From positions 34,452-98,451 of the forward strand of contig JAFZOY010000045.1 in assembly GCA_017552705.1 (NCBI GenBank): a stretch of 64,000 bases of DNA, read 5' to 3'. The notes under the pieces were generated by a model, which was not told the DNA's origin, made no database searches, and saw only the letters and a list, made by a program, of their open reading frames with translations. Position numbers and translations under genes: made by a program. This DNA comes from Bacteroidales bacterium (lineage in GTDB: Bacteria; Bacteroidota; Bacteroidia; Bacteroidales; UBA1715). Shown piece after piece: positions 47,673-57,736 of this stretch (position 1 is its first letter; each line of letters begins with the position of its first letter).

Positions 47673-49868
47673 ATGGCAAATTTAAGATTTCAAGTGGTAG
47701 GCGAGGCTTTCAAGAAGAAAGCGATGGCCGTGGAAGCTCCTCAAGGTCTGACTTCGGAGTATTTCGGAAAGTATGTTTTTGGTCGTGAACAGATGGCCAA
47801 ATACTTGTCAAAAGAAACAGTAAAAGTCATTCGTGACGTAATTGATAATGGTGCGACGTTGGACCGCGACATTGCAAACCACGTTGCTGCCGGTATGAAA
47901 CAGTGGGCTATGGATATGGGCGCAACTCACTACACGCACTGGTTCCAACCATTGACCGACGGAACTGCCGAAAAACACGATTCATTCATTGAATATGCTG
48001 GCGCTCCAGGTGAAGGCGTAATCGAGGAATTTTCTGGAAAATTGCTTGTTCAGCAGGAACCTGACGCATCAAGTTTCCCAAGTGGCGGTTTGCGTAACAC
48101 ATTCGAAGCTCGTGGTTACTCAGCATGGGATCCTTCATCACCAGCATTCATCGTTGATGATACATTATGTATTCCTACTGTATTCATTTCATACACGGGA
48201 GAATCACTTGACTACAAGGCTCCGCTTTTGAAAGCGTTGAACGCGGTTGACAAGGCAGCTGTTTCGGTATGCCAGTATTTCGACAAAAATGTGAAGAAAG
48301 TGTATTCATATTTAGGTTGGGAACAGGAATATTTCTTGGTTGACGAAGGTTTGTACGCTACTCGTCCAGACTTGTTGCTGACTGGCCGTACGTTGGTCGG
48401 ACACGAATCTGCAAAGAACCAGCAGTTGGAAGACCACTATTTCGGTGCTATTCCTGAACGTGTTCAGGCATTTATGAAAGAAATTGAATTCGAGGCATAT
48501 AAATATGGTATTCCTTGCAAAACTCGTCACAACGAGGTTGCTCCGAACCAGTTCGAGTTGGCTCCAATTTTTGGTGAAACAAACTTGGCAAGCGACCAGA
48601 ACTTGTTGATTATGTCGATTATGAAGCGTATTGCCCGCAAACACGGATTCCGCGTGCTTTTGCACGAAAAACCATTTGCAGGAATCAACGGTTCGGGAAA
48701 ACACAACAACTGGTCACTCGGAACTAACACAGGCGTGGGCTTGTTCACTCCTGGCAAGACTGCAACGGAAAACCTTCAGTTCGTTACATTTATTGTAAAC
48801 ACATTGATGGCCGTTTACAAAAACAACGCATTGTTGAAGGCTTCTATTATGACAGCTTCCAACGCTCACCGTCTTGGTGCGAACGAAGCACCTCCAGCAA
48901 TTATCTCAATCTTCTTGGGCTCACAATTGTCGGCAATTCTTGATAAAATTGAGAAAAACAGCGGCGGTGAAGCTCTTAAAGTTGACGGTAAACGTAAAGT
49001 GAGCCTTGGTATCGCAAAATTGCCAGAAGTATTGCTCGACAACACCGACCGTAACCGTACGTCGCCATTCGCATTCACAGGAAACCGTTTTGAGTTCCGT
49101 GCTGTTGGTTCTTCGGCAAACTGCGGTTCTGCAATGATTGCATTGAACACTGCCGTAGCTGCTCAGTTGAAAGAATTCAAGATTGCCGTTGATGCTAAGA
49201 TTGCAAAAGGCATGGGCAAAGAAGAAGCTATCTTCTCAGTTTTGAAAGCATACATTAAAGAATGTAAGGCAATCCGTTTCGACGGTAACGGTTACAGCGA
49301 CGAATGGAAGAAAGAAGCGAAAAAACGTGGTTTGGACTGCGAAACAAGCGTTCCCAAAATCTACGACGCTTACACTAAGAAAGAATCTATCGCAATGTTC
49401 GAGGGCTGCGGCGTATTCACTGCCAAAGAACTTGAAGCTCGTAACGAGGTTAAATGGGAAATCTACACAAAGAAAATCCAAATCGAGGCTCGTGTACTTG
49501 GCGATTTAGTTCTTAACCATATTATTCCGGTTGCAACTCGCTATCAGTCAATGCTTTTGGATAACGTATTCAAAATGTCACAAGTATATGGCGCTGCAAA
49601 GGCAAAGAAATTGGCTGCTCACGACAACTCTACGATTGAAGATCTTTCGGAACATATTTCCGCAGTTAAGGATTCCGTAGAGAAAATGGTTGAGGCACGT
49701 AAGGTTGCTAACAAAATCAAAGACGAAAAGAAAAAGGCTATCGCATATCAGGAAACAGTTTTGCCGTACTTCGACACTATCCGTTACCACGCCGACAAGC
49801 TTGAAATGATTGTTGACGACGAAATGTGGACGTTGCCTAAATATAGAGAATTGTTGTTTATTCGATAA
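47673..49868 (+). CDS. glnN: Glutamine synthetase type III
   Basis: A large ATP-dependent glutamine synthetase, forming glutamine from glutamate and ammonium. At 731 residues it has the usual GSIII size and N-terminus (RFQVVGEAFKKKAM). Motifs include FPSGGLRNTFEARGYSAWDP, KTRHNEVAPNQFELAPI, SGKHNNWSLGTN and NRTSPFAFTGNRFEFRAVGS. It heads the glnN-gltB-gltD-asnB cluster, with an intrinsic terminator before gltB. The shared upstream block suggests nitrogen-responsive control together with dapL. Confidence 0.97.
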   Translation: MANLRFQVVGEAFKKKAMAVEAPQGLTSEYFGKYVFGREQMAKYLSKETVKVIRDVIDNGATLDRDIANHVAAGMKQWAMDMGATHYTHWFQPLTDGTAEKHDSFIEYAGAPGEGVIEEFSGKLLVQQEPDASSFPSGGLRNTFEARGYSAWDPSSPAFIVDDTLCIPTVFISYTGESLDYKAPLLKALNAVDKAAVSVCQYFDKNVKKVYSYLGWEQEYFLVDEGLYATRPDLLLTGRTLVGHESAKNQQLEDHYFGAIPERVQAFMKEIEFEAYKYGIPCKTRHNEVAPNQFELAPIFGETNLASDQNLLIMSIMKRIARKHGFRVLLHEKPFAGINGSGKHNNWSLGTNTGVGLFTPGKTATENLQFVTFIVNTLMAVYKNNALLKASIMTASNAHRLGANEAPPAIISIFLGSQLSAILDKIEKNSGGEALKVDGKRKVSLGIAKLPEVLLDNTDRNRTSPFAFTGNRFEFRAVGSSANCGSAMIALNTAVAAQLKEFKIAVDAKIAKGMGKEEAIFSVLKAYIKECKAIRFDGNGYSDEWKKEAKKRGLDCETSVPKIYDAYTKKESIAMFEGCGVFTAKELEARNEVKWEIYTKKIQIEARVLGDLVLNHIIPVATRYQSMLLDNVFKMSQVYGAAKAKKLAAHDNSTIEDLSEHISAVKDSVEKMVEARKVANKIKDEKKKAIAYQETVLPYFDTIRYHADKLEMIVDDEMWTLPKYRELLFIR

Positions 49869-49879
49869 AATTTTGCACG

Positions 49880-49910
49880 GGACGGCTGTCGGACGGCAGT
49901 CGTCCTTTTT
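49880..49910 (+). terminator. Intrinsic terminator between glnN and gltB
   Basis: GGACGGCTGTC (49880-49890), loop GGAC and GGCAGTCGTCC (49895-49905) form an 11-bp stem with two G-U pairs, followed by five T residues. It lies 12 bp after the glnN stop and 22 bp before the gltB start. It should terminate part of the glnN transcript and so lower gltBD-asnB expression relative to glnN, unless gltB has its own promoter, which I do not see. Confidence 0.8.
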
Positions 49911-49931
49911 GAAACACAAAACATAATAAAA

Positions 49932-52900
49932 ATGAAATCAACTTACCCAAAACAACAAGGATTGTACAATCCTGAAAACGAACACGATGCGTGTGGTGTT
50001 GGTATTGTTGCCCAGCTCCACGGCGGAAAATCCCACGATATTGTGGAGAAAGGTCTGCAAGTATTGGAACACATGAACCATCGTGGCGCAGAAGGAATTG
50101 ACTCAAAAACGGGCGATGGTGCCGGTATTTTGGTACAGATTCCTCACGAATTTATTCTCTTACAAGGAATTGCTGTTCCTGAAAAAGGTAAATACGGAAC
50201 AGGTTTGATATTTCTTCCTAAAGAAAATGCCGAAGCGGAAGAATGTCTTTCAATAATAAAAAAAGAAATTGCTTCGGAAGCATTATCATTGATTGCCGTT
50301 CGCGACGTTCCCGTTGATAACAGCATTTTGGGAAAGGGCTCGCTTGCTACGGAACCGCAAATCAAACAGTTATTCATAACTGGCTGCGACAGTCAAGACG
50401 AATTGGAGCGCAAATTGTACATCGTACGTAAAAAATCGGAAATCGCTGTGATGAATTCCTCAATGGAACACAAAAGCGATTTCTATATCAATAGCTTGTC
50501 AACAAAAACCATTGTTTACAAAGGTATGTTGACGTCTCCGCAATTGCGCGAATATTACAAAGATTTGACTAACCCGAATTTCACCAGTGCCATTTCGTTG
50601 GTTCACTCACGTTTTAGTACCAACACGTTCCCTACGTGGAACTTGGCTCAACCGTTCCGTTTGTTGGGACACAACGGTGAAATCAATACCATAAAAGGTA
50701 ATAGAATCTGGATGACTGCCCGCGAAAGCGTGCTTAAATCCGACAAACTCGGTAATCTGAAAGATTTGTTCCCTATCGTTCAACCTGACATGAGCGATAG
50801 TGCTTCGCTCGACAACGTGTTCGAGTTCTTGATGATGGCAGGCTTGTCGCTGCCACACGCACTTTCGATGCTTGTGCCTGAAAGTTGGAACGAAAAGAAC
50901 CCGATTTCCGAAGATTTGAAAGCGTTCTACGAATATCACAGCATGTTTATGGAACCATGGGACGGTCCTGCCGACCTTATGTTCACCGATGGTCGCTATG
51001 CTGGTGGTATGCTGGACAGAAACGGTCTTCGTCCTGCCCGCTACCTTATCACTAACGACGATTTGTTGGTAATGGCGTCAGAAACAGGTGTTTTGAAATT
51101 CAAGGCATCCGACATTCGCGAAAAAGGCCGTCTTCGTCCTGGAAAAATGTTCCTCATCGATACGGAAAAAGGCGAAATCCATTATGATGCTGAAATCAAG
51201 GATTCTCTTGCAAAGGCATATCCATACAGAGAATGGCTGAACAAAAACAGAATCGACTTGGCTACGGTTTCTTCGGGAAGAACTGCCGAGATAAGTCTTC
51301 CGAACTACAAGGCAATGGTTACGGAATTCGGCTACACCAAGGAAGACATTGATTTTCTTATTACGTCAATGGCTTTGGAAGGCAAGGAACCTGTCAACTC
51401 AATGGGTAACGACACGCCTCTTGCGGTTATTTCAGATAAACCACAACGTTTGTTCGCATATTTCCGCCAGTTGTTCGCACAAGTCACCAACCCGCCAATC
51501 GACCCGATTCGCGAGGAATTGGTAATGTCAATGACAAACTATGTGGGTTCTATCCATACGAATTTGTTGGAGCCAGCTCCTGAAATTTGTAAGATGGTGA
51601 AAATCAAGAACCCGATTCTAACAAATATTCAGTTCGATTTGCTTCTGAACTTGAACTATAAAGGTTTCTCAACTACTGTGTTGCCAATGTTGTTCGACCC
51701 GCAATACGGTGCAGAAGGATTGGAAAAAGCCGTTGACGAACTTTGTAAATCGGCAGAGAAAGCTGTTGACGCTGGTAAAAACTATATCGTGCTGAGCGAC
51801 CGCGGCGTTGATGCGCAACATGCGGCAATTCCGTCGTTGTTGGCTGTTTCGGCCGTTCACCATTATTTGGTTGAAAAACGCAAACGTATGCAAACGGCTA
51901 TCGTGGTTGAAACTGCCGAGCCACGCGAGGTAATGCACTTCGCATTGTTGTTCGGTTATGGAGCAAACATTGTGAACCCGTACATGGCATTCGCCGTTCT
52001 TCAGGAAGAAATTAAGAAAGGTAACATTTCCCTTGACTACGAAAGTGCTCAAAATCACTACATTAAGTCAGTTACAAAGGGAATCATGAAAATTATGTCG
52101 AAAATGGGTATCGCCACAATCAGAAGTTATCGTGGTGCCCAGATTTTCGAGGCTGTCGGCATTGGTTCCTACGTGCTTGACAAATATTTCAAAGGAACGA
52201 ACTCAAAAATCGGCGGTATCGATATGTCCGACATTTACCGCGACATTGCCGATGCCCATAAGAAAGCGTTCGCTCCCGATGCAGAAGATTCCTGGACGGT
52301 TGTCAACGCTGGAAACTATGCGTTCCGCAAAGATGGCGAATTGCACGCTTGGAATCCTGAAACTATTTCGAAACTGCAACTTGCAACTCGCTCAGGCGAT
52401 TATGCAAAATTCAAGGAATTCACCAAGGCAGTTGACGAAAAAGCACATCCAATGTGGCTTCGCGACTTTATGGACTACAAACGTAATCCTATCGACATTT
52501 CCGAGGTGGAACCAGCTAGCGAAATCGTGAAACATTTTGTGGCAGGAGCCATGTCGTTCGGTGCTATCAGTGCCGAGGCACACGAGGCAATTGCCATGGC
52601 AATGAATAAATTAGGAACAAAAAGTAACACTGGTGAAGGTGGCGAGGATTCTGAACGCTACAAACCACGTGAAGACGGATTGTCAACACGAAGCGCCATC
52701 AAGCAGGTTGCCTCTGGTCGTTTCGGTGTAACTACCGAGTATTTGGTAAATGCCGACGAAATCCAGATTAAGGTTGCTCAAGGTGCAAAACCGGGAGAAG
52801 GCGGTCAGTTGCCGGGCTTCAAGGTTGACAAGGTGATTGCGAAAACACGTCACTCTATTCCAGGTATTTCGTTGATTTCGCCTCCACCTCACCACGATAT

Positions 52901-54443
52901 TTATTCTATCGAGGACTTGAAACAGCTTATCTACGACTTGCGTAACGTGAATCCAAAGGCTGCCATCAGCGTGAAATTGGTTTCTGAAACAGGTGTAGGT
53001 ACGATTGCTGCTGGTGTTGCAAAGGCAAAAGCCGACTTGATTTTGATTTCTGGTGCCGAAGGTGGAACAGGAGCAAGTCCGGTAAGTTCGGTAAAACATG
53101 CCGGTCTGCCAGGTGAACTTGGTCTTGCCGAAGCACAACAGACGTTGGTAATGAACAACTTGCGTGGTTTAGTCCGTTTGCAAGCCGATGGTCAGTTGAA
53201 AACAGGTCGCGACATTATTATCTCCGCTTTGCTCGGTGCCGAAGAATTTGGTTTCGGAACAAGCGTGCTGATTGTGTTGGGTTGCGTAATGATGCGTAAA
53301 TGTCACAAAAACACGTGTCCTATGGGTGTTGCCACACAAGACCCTGAATTACGCAAACGATTCCTTGGCCGTCATGAATATCTGATGAATTTCTTCAACT
53401 TCTTGGCTGAAGATGTTCGTGAACACTTGGCTCAACTTGGTTGTCGCACATTGAACGAAGCCGTTGGTCGTGCCGACTTGATTGTGCCAAAAACATTCGA
53501 CTGCAACCCGAAAATCAGCAAAATCGACATTTCCAAGTTGATTTATATGCCAGAGGAAGCAAAGACGAATCCGCTTCACTGCGTAAAGAAAGGAATCAAC
53601 GTAGTTGAAAATGTTATTGACAATCAATTAATTGCAAAGACAAAATCATCAATTGAAAGTGGTGCAAAATCAGAACTTGAATTTCCGATAGAAAACACCG
53701 ACAGAACTGTAGGTGCAATGCTTTCAGGCGAAATCGTCAGAAAATATGGAGAAGCAGGTTTGCCTGACGATACCATCAAAGTGACGTTCAAAGGCTCTGC
53801 CGGACAAAGTTTCGGTGCATTCCTTACTCACGGCGTTACGTTCCGTTTGGAAGGCGACACCAACGACTATGTGGGTAAAGGTCTTTCGGGTGGTAAAATT
53901 GCTGTGGTTCCTGCCGAAGGAACAACGTATGCTCCCGAAAAGAACATTATTGCAGGAAACACGATTTTGTACGGTGCCACTTCTGGCGAAGTCTATATCA
54001 GCGGCCGTGTGGGTGAACGTTTCTGCGTGCGAAACAGCGGTGCGATTGCCGTTGTGGAAGGCGTGGGCGACCACTGCTGCGAGTATATGACTGGCGGACG
54101 TGCGGTAATTCTTGGCTCTACAGGTCGTAACTTTGCGGCTGGTATGAGTGGCGGTATCGCATACGTGTTGAATATGCAAGGCAATTTCGATTATTTCTGT
54201 AACATGGAAATGGTTGAACTGTCGCTTCTCGAAGACAGTTCCGACGTTCACGAGTTGCAAAATCTCATCTACAACCACTACACCTACACGGGTAGTCCGA
54301 TTGCGAAACGCATTCTCACCAACTGGAACGATTATCTTGACAAATTCATCAAGGTTGTTCCAATTGAGTACAAGAAAGTGCTTCACGATGAGAGAATTGC
54401 TGCAATCAACAAGAAAATCGCAGAAGTAGAAAGAGATTATTAA
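49932..54443 (+). CDS. gltB: Glutamate synthase, large (alpha) subunit
   Basis: This subunit releases ammonia from glutamine and adds it to 2-oxoglutarate, giving two glutamates with electrons delivered by GltD. It has 1503 residues, the standard length. The class II amidotransferase nucleophile is C21 in HDACGVGIV, so a 20-residue propeptide is expected to be removed. Central and FMN-binding domains follow (GGEDSERYKPREDG, KPGEGGQLPGFKV, SGAEGGTGASP). The [3Fe-4S] cysteines are in CVMMRKCHKNTCPMG, and the C-terminal beta-helix is GKGLSGGKIAVVP. gltD follows after 18 bp. Confidence 0.98.
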   Translation: MKSTYPKQQGLYNPENEHDACGVGIVAQLHGGKSHDIVEKGLQVLEHMNHRGAEGIDSKTGDGAGILVQIPHEFILLQGIAVPEKGKYGTGLIFLPKENAEAEECLSIIKKEIASEALSLIAVRDVPVDNSILGKGSLATEPQIKQLFITGCDSQDELERKLYIVRKKSEIAVMNSSMEHKSDFYINSLSTKTIVYKGMLTSPQLREYYKDLTNPNFTSAISLVHSRFSTNTFPTWNLAQPFRLLGHNGEINTIKGNRIWMTARESVLKSDKLGNLKDLFPIVQPDMSDSASLDNVFEFLMMAGLSLPHALSMLVPESWNEKNPISEDLKAFYEYHSMFMEPWDGPADLMFTDGRYAGGMLDRNGLRPARYLITNDDLLVMASETGVLKFKASDIREKGRLRPGKMFLIDTEKGEIHYDAEIKDSLAKAYPYREWLNKNRIDLATVSSGRTAEISLPNYKAMVTEFGYTKEDIDFLITSMALEGKEPVNSMGNDTPLAVISDKPQRLFAYFRQLFAQVTNPPIDPIREELVMSMTNYVGSIHTNLLEPAPEICKMVKIKNPILTNIQFDLLLNLNYKGFSTTVLPMLFDPQYGAEGLEKAVDELCKSAEKAVDAGKNYIVLSDRGVDAQHAAIPSLLAVSAVHHYLVEKRKRMQTAIVVETAEPREVMHFALLFGYGANIVNPYMAFAVLQEEIKKGNISLDYESAQNHYIKSVTKGIMKIMSKMGIATIRSYRGAQIFEAVGIGSYVLDKYFKGTNSKIGGIDMSDIYRDIADAHKKAFAPDAEDSWTVVNAGNYAFRKDGELHAWNPETISKLQLATRSGDYAKFKEFTKAVDEKAHPMWLRDFMDYKRNPIDISEVEPASEIVKHFVAGAMSFGAISAEAHEAIAMAMNKLGTKSNTGEGGEDSERYKPREDGLSTRSAIKQVASGRFGVTTEYLVNADEIQIKVAQGAKPGEGGQLPGFKVDKVIAKTRHSIPGISLISPPPHHDIYSIEDLKQLIYDLRNVNPKAAISVKLVSETGVGTIAAGVAKAKADLILISGAEGGTGASPVSSVKHAGLPGELGLAEAQQTLVMNNLRGLVRLQADGQLKTGRDIIISALLGAEEFGFGTSVLIVLGCVMMRKCHKNTCPMGVATQDPELRKRFLGRHEYLMNFFNFLAEDVREHLAQLGCRTLNEAVGRADLIVPKTFDCNPKISKIDISKLIYMPEEAKTNPLHCVKKGINVVENVIDNQLIAKTKSSIESGAKSELEFPIENTDRTVGAMLSGEIVRKYGEAGLPDDTIKVTFKGSAGQSFGAFLTHGVTFRLEGDTNDYVGKGLSGGKIAVVPAEGTTYAPEKNIIAGNTILYGATSGEVYISGRVGERFCVRNSGAIAVVEGVGDHCCEYMTGGRAVILGSTGRNFAAGMSGGIAYVLNMQGNFDYFCNMEMVELSLLEDSSDVHELQNLIYNHYTYTGSPIAKRILTNWNDYLDKFIKVVPIEYKKVLHDERIAAINKKIAEVERDY

Positions 54444-54461
54444 CCACAAAAGCAATTGATT

Positions 54462-55886
54462 ATGGGAAATCCTAAAGCATTTATGACGATAGGCCGAAAA
54501 GAAGCAGGATATCGTCCGATACACGAAAGAGTCACTGATTTCAGTGAGGTTGAACAGACGTTGAACCTTGAAGATAGAAAATTGCAGGCGTCACGCTGTA
54601 TGGATTGTGGCGTGCCGTTCTGCCACTGGGCTTGTCCGCTGGGCAACAAAAACCCTGAATGGCAAGATTTGATGTACAAGGGAAAATGGCGCGAAGCAAT
54701 GGAGAAATTGCAACAAACCAGCAACTTCCCCGAATTTACGGGTAGAGTTTGTCCCGCATTGTGCGAAAAATCCTGCGTGCTTGCGCAAACAGGCGAAGCC
54801 GTTACATGTCGCGAAAACGAGGCTGCTTTGATTGAATATGCATTCAACCAAGGTATGATAGTTCCTCGTCCGCCGAAAACTCGCTCGGGCAAAAAGGTTG
54901 CCGTTATCGGTTCAGGTCCGTCTGGATTGGCTACTGCCGACTTGCTCAACAAAATGGGACATTCGGTTACTGTTTACGAGAAAGACAACGCAATAGGCGG
55001 TCTGCTCCGTTTCGGTATACCTGATTTCAAATTAAACAAAAAAGTCATTGACCGCCGTCTCGACGTGCTTCGTGCCGAAGGTATCGAGTTTGTCACCAGC
55101 ACGCACATCGGCACCGACATTACTGGTAAGGAATTGCTGAAAAAATTCGACGCAATCTGTCTTACCATGGGTTCGGGCGAGCCACGCGACTTGCCTATCG
55201 AAGGTCGTGATTTGAAAGGTGTGTATTTTGCATTGCAATTGTTGCAACAGCAAAACCACATTAATGCCGGCGAGGAAGTTTCTGCCGACGACAGAATCAG
55301 TGCAAAAGGTAAGAAAGTGTTGGTAATCGGCGGTGGCGACACTGGTTCCGACTGCGTTGGAACGGCTACACGTCAAGGTGCCGCTTCGGTTACACAAATA
55401 GAAATTATGCCAAAGCCGCCAATCGGATTCAACCCGGCAACACCGTGGCCAAACTATCCTATGATTCTAAAAACTTCAAGTTCTCACGAAGAAGGTTGCG
55501 ACCGTTATTGGAATCTTGCAAGTAAACGTTTCATTGGCAAAGATGGCGTCCTGACAGGTGTGGAAGTTGCCGAAGTTGAATGGTCAAAAGACCCACAGAC
55601 AGGCAAAATGGGAATGAAGGAAACAGGCAAAACCCACGTGATTGAAGCCGATATGGTACTTCTTGCAATGGGATTCGTTCACCCTGTTCATACTGGCTTG
55701 CTTGACGAATTGCAGGTAAACTACGACCAACGTGGCAACGTTGCTATCGACGGAAATCAAATGTCGTCGGTAGATAAAGTGTTTGCCGCAGGCGATACTG
55801 CTTCGGGCGCAAGTTTGGTTGTTCGTGCCATTGCATCGGGACGAAAAGCGGCTGCTGCCATCAATAAGTATCTGAGTGAAAAATAA
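54462..55886 (+). CDS. gltD: Glutamate synthase, small (beta) subunit
   Basis: An NAD(P)H-dependent flavoprotein that passes electrons to GltB. From ATG 54462 (MGNPKAFMTIGRKEAGYRP) it has 474 residues. A TTG two codons upstream is also in frame but is a poorer start. It contains N-terminal iron-sulfur cysteines (CMDCGVPFCHWACPLGNKNP, RVCPALCEKSC), the FAD motif VAVIGSGPSGLATADLL, and the pyridine nucleotide motif VLVIGGGDTGSDCVG. It is 18 bp after gltB and 19 bp before asnB, so one operon is likely. Confidence 0.97.
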   Translation: MGNPKAFMTIGRKEAGYRPIHERVTDFSEVEQTLNLEDRKLQASRCMDCGVPFCHWACPLGNKNPEWQDLMYKGKWREAMEKLQQTSNFPEFTGRVCPALCEKSCVLAQTGEAVTCRENEAALIEYAFNQGMIVPRPPKTRSGKKVAVIGSGPSGLATADLLNKMGHSVTVYEKDNAIGGLLRFGIPDFKLNKKVIDRRLDVLRAEGIEFVTSTHIGTDITGKELLKKFDAICLTMGSGEPRDLPIEGRDLKGVYFALQLLQQQNHINAGEEVSADDRISAKGKKVLVIGGGDTGSDCVGTATRQGAASVTQIEIMPKPPIGFNPATPWPNYPMILKTSSSHEEGCDRYWNLASKRFIGKDGVLTGVEVAEVEWSKDPQTGKMGMKETGKTHVIEADMVLLAMGFVHPVHTGLLDELQVNYDQRGNVAIDGNQMSSVDKVFAAGDTASGASLVVRAIASGRKAAAAINKYLSEK

Positions 55887-55905
55887 TCTCTAAACTGTAC
55901 GTATT

Positions 55906-57570
55906 ATGTGTGGTATTATTGGCATTCTTAACATACAGGAGAAACCAGAATCGCTCCGAACAAAAGCCTTGACTATGTCGGGAAAAATCCGCCACCGCGG
56001 TCCGGATTGGTCAGGAATTTATGTGGGAAAATCAGCGATTTTGGCACACGAGCGACTCTCGATTGTCGATCCGCAATCGGGTAGTCAGCCTTTGAAAAAC
56101 AAAGAATTGACGCATATTCTTGCCGTAAATGGCGAAATATACAATCATCGTGACATTCGTGCGAAACTTGCCGACAAATACGAGTTTCAGACGGGGTCCG
56201 ACTGCGAAGTGATTCTTGCCTTGTACAAGGAAAAAGGTATCAATTTCTTGGAAGATTTGAATGGTATTTTTGCCTTCGTGTTGTACGATGCCGAGAAAGA
56301 CGAGTTCCTCATTGCCCGCGACCCGATAGGTGTGATTCCACTGTATATTGGAAAGGATTCAGACGGAAAAATTTACGTTTCTTCGGAACTGAAGGCTCTC
56401 GAGGGCAATTGCGAGTCATACGAACCGTTTTTGCCAGGTCACTATTTCTGGAGCAAGGAAGGACAAATGAAACGTTGGTACACACGCGACTGGGTTGATT
56501 ACGAAAACGTGCGTGGAAGCAAGATTGGCGTGAAAGAAGTGAAGGAGGCTCTTGAACAGTCGGTAAAACGACAACTGATGTCTGACGTGCCGTATGGCGT
56601 ATTGCTTTCGGGCGGACTCGATTCTTCAGTGATTTCAGCCATTGCAAAAAAATATGCTCCCAAACGTATTGAGACAAACAGCATGCAGGATGCGTGGTGG
56701 CCACAACTACACTCGTTTGCAGTTGGATTGAAAGGTGCTCCCGATTTGATTGCGGCACGCAAAGTTGCCGAACATATTGGCACTGTTCACCACGAAATCA
56801 ATTATACTATTCAAGAAGGACTTGATGCAATTCGTGATGTAATTTATTACATTGAAACATACGATGTTACAACAGTACGTGCTTCAACGCCAATGTATTT
56901 GTTGGCACGTGTCATCAAATCAATGGGAATAAAAATGGTGCTTTCGGGCGAAGGTGCCGACGAGGTTTTCGGCGGGTATCTTTATTTCCACAAGGCTCCC
57001 GATGCCAAATCGTTCCACGATGAAACCATACGTAAACTGAAAAAACTCTATATGTACGACTGCCTTCGCGCCAACAAATCGCTTATGGCATGGGGTGTGG
57101 AAGGTCGCGTGCCGTTCCTCGACAAGGAGTTTCTTGACGTGGCAATGCGCGTAGATGCGGAACAGAAGATGAGCAAGGATGGCAAAATCGAAAAATGGAT
57201 TGTTCGCAAGGCGTTCGAAGACTTGTTGCCCGAAAGTGTTGCATGGCGACAGAAAGAGCAGTTCTCCGACGGCGTAGGTTACAGTTGGATTGACACGTTG
57301 AAGAAAATCACTTCAGAAGCAGTTACCGACGAACAGATGGCGCACGCAAAAGAACGTTTCCCGATAAATCCGCCGATGAACAAGGAGGAATACTACTATC
57401 GCACCATTTTCGAGGAACATTTTCCATCGGAATCGGCGGCAAAATCCGTTCCGTCAGTTCCTTCGGTTGCATGTAGCACCGCCGAAGCATTGGCGTGGGA
57501 CGCATCGTTCAAAAACCTGAACGACCCGTCAGGTCGTGCTGTGAAATCGGTACACGAAAAAAGTTATTAA
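55906..57570 (+). CDS. asnB: Asparagine synthase B (glutamine-hydrolysing)
   Basis: This enzyme converts aspartate, glutamine and ATP to asparagine. It has 554 residues. The N-terminal MCGIIGIL places the glutaminase nucleophile at C2. The synthetase domain has the pyrophosphate loop LSGGLDSSVIS and the segments VLSGEGADEVFGGYLYFHKA and WGVEGRVPFLDKEFLDV. It is the last gene of the glnN-gltB-gltD-asnB cluster and is followed by a very strong terminator. Confidence 0.97.
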   Translation: MCGIIGILNIQEKPESLRTKALTMSGKIRHRGPDWSGIYVGKSAILAHERLSIVDPQSGSQPLKNKELTHILAVNGEIYNHRDIRAKLADKYEFQTGSDCEVILALYKEKGINFLEDLNGIFAFVLYDAEKDEFLIARDPIGVIPLYIGKDSDGKIYVSSELKALEGNCESYEPFLPGHYFWSKEGQMKRWYTRDWVDYENVRGSKIGVKEVKEALEQSVKRQLMSDVPYGVLLSGGLDSSVISAIAKKYAPKRIETNSMQDAWWPQLHSFAVGLKGAPDLIAARKVAEHIGTVHHEINYTIQEGLDAIRDVIYYIETYDVTTVRASTPMYLLARVIKSMGIKMVLSGEGADEVFGGYLYFHKAPDAKSFHDETIRKLKKLYMYDCLRANKSLMAWGVEGRVPFLDKEFLDVAMRVDAEQKMSKDGKIEKWIVRKAFEDLLPESVAWRQKEQFSDGVGYSWIDTLKKITSEAVTDEQMAHAKERFPINPPMNKEEYYYRTIFEEHFPSESAAKSVPSVPSVACSTAEALAWDASFKNLNDPSGRAVKSVHEKSY

Positions 57571-57572
57571 TG

Positions 57573-57609
57573 ATTTTGTAGAGCCGCAAACATTGCGGCT
57601 CTACAAAAT
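57573..57609 (+). terminator. Terminator of the nitrogen assimilation cluster
   Basis: A perfect 17-bp inverted repeat (ATTTTGTAGAGCCGCAA at 57573-57589 with 57593-57609) has a 3-nt loop and starts 3 bp after the asnB stop. The GTAGAGCCGCAA core looks like a mobile, multi-copy type of hairpin found in many genomes, but only one copy is seen here. Confidence 0.8.
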
Positions 57610-57664
57610 TTTCAAGGAGATCCTGAAACTGTACCAGATTCGCATTGAAAAGTGTACCACATTC

Positions 57665-57711
57665 ACCTCTCCCTAATCTCCACCGTTCGCACGGCTATAT
57701 ATTGTTGGTTT
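57665..57711 (+). repeat. Dispersed ~47-bp repeat, copy 2
   Basis: It begins ACCTCTCCCTAATC, has the core CTCCACCGTTCGCACGG and the tail CTATATATTGTTGGTTTG. It lies between the nitrogen cluster terminator and the first RhuM gene, at the left edge of the accessory island. Confidence 0.9.
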
Positions 57712-57736
57712 GAAGAGATTTCTTAACTCTCGGGAA

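Noticed and set aside
57573..57609. Hairpin as an insertion sequence end
   Set aside because: There is no transposase nearby and no second copy in the window; its position 3 bp after asnB fits a terminator.
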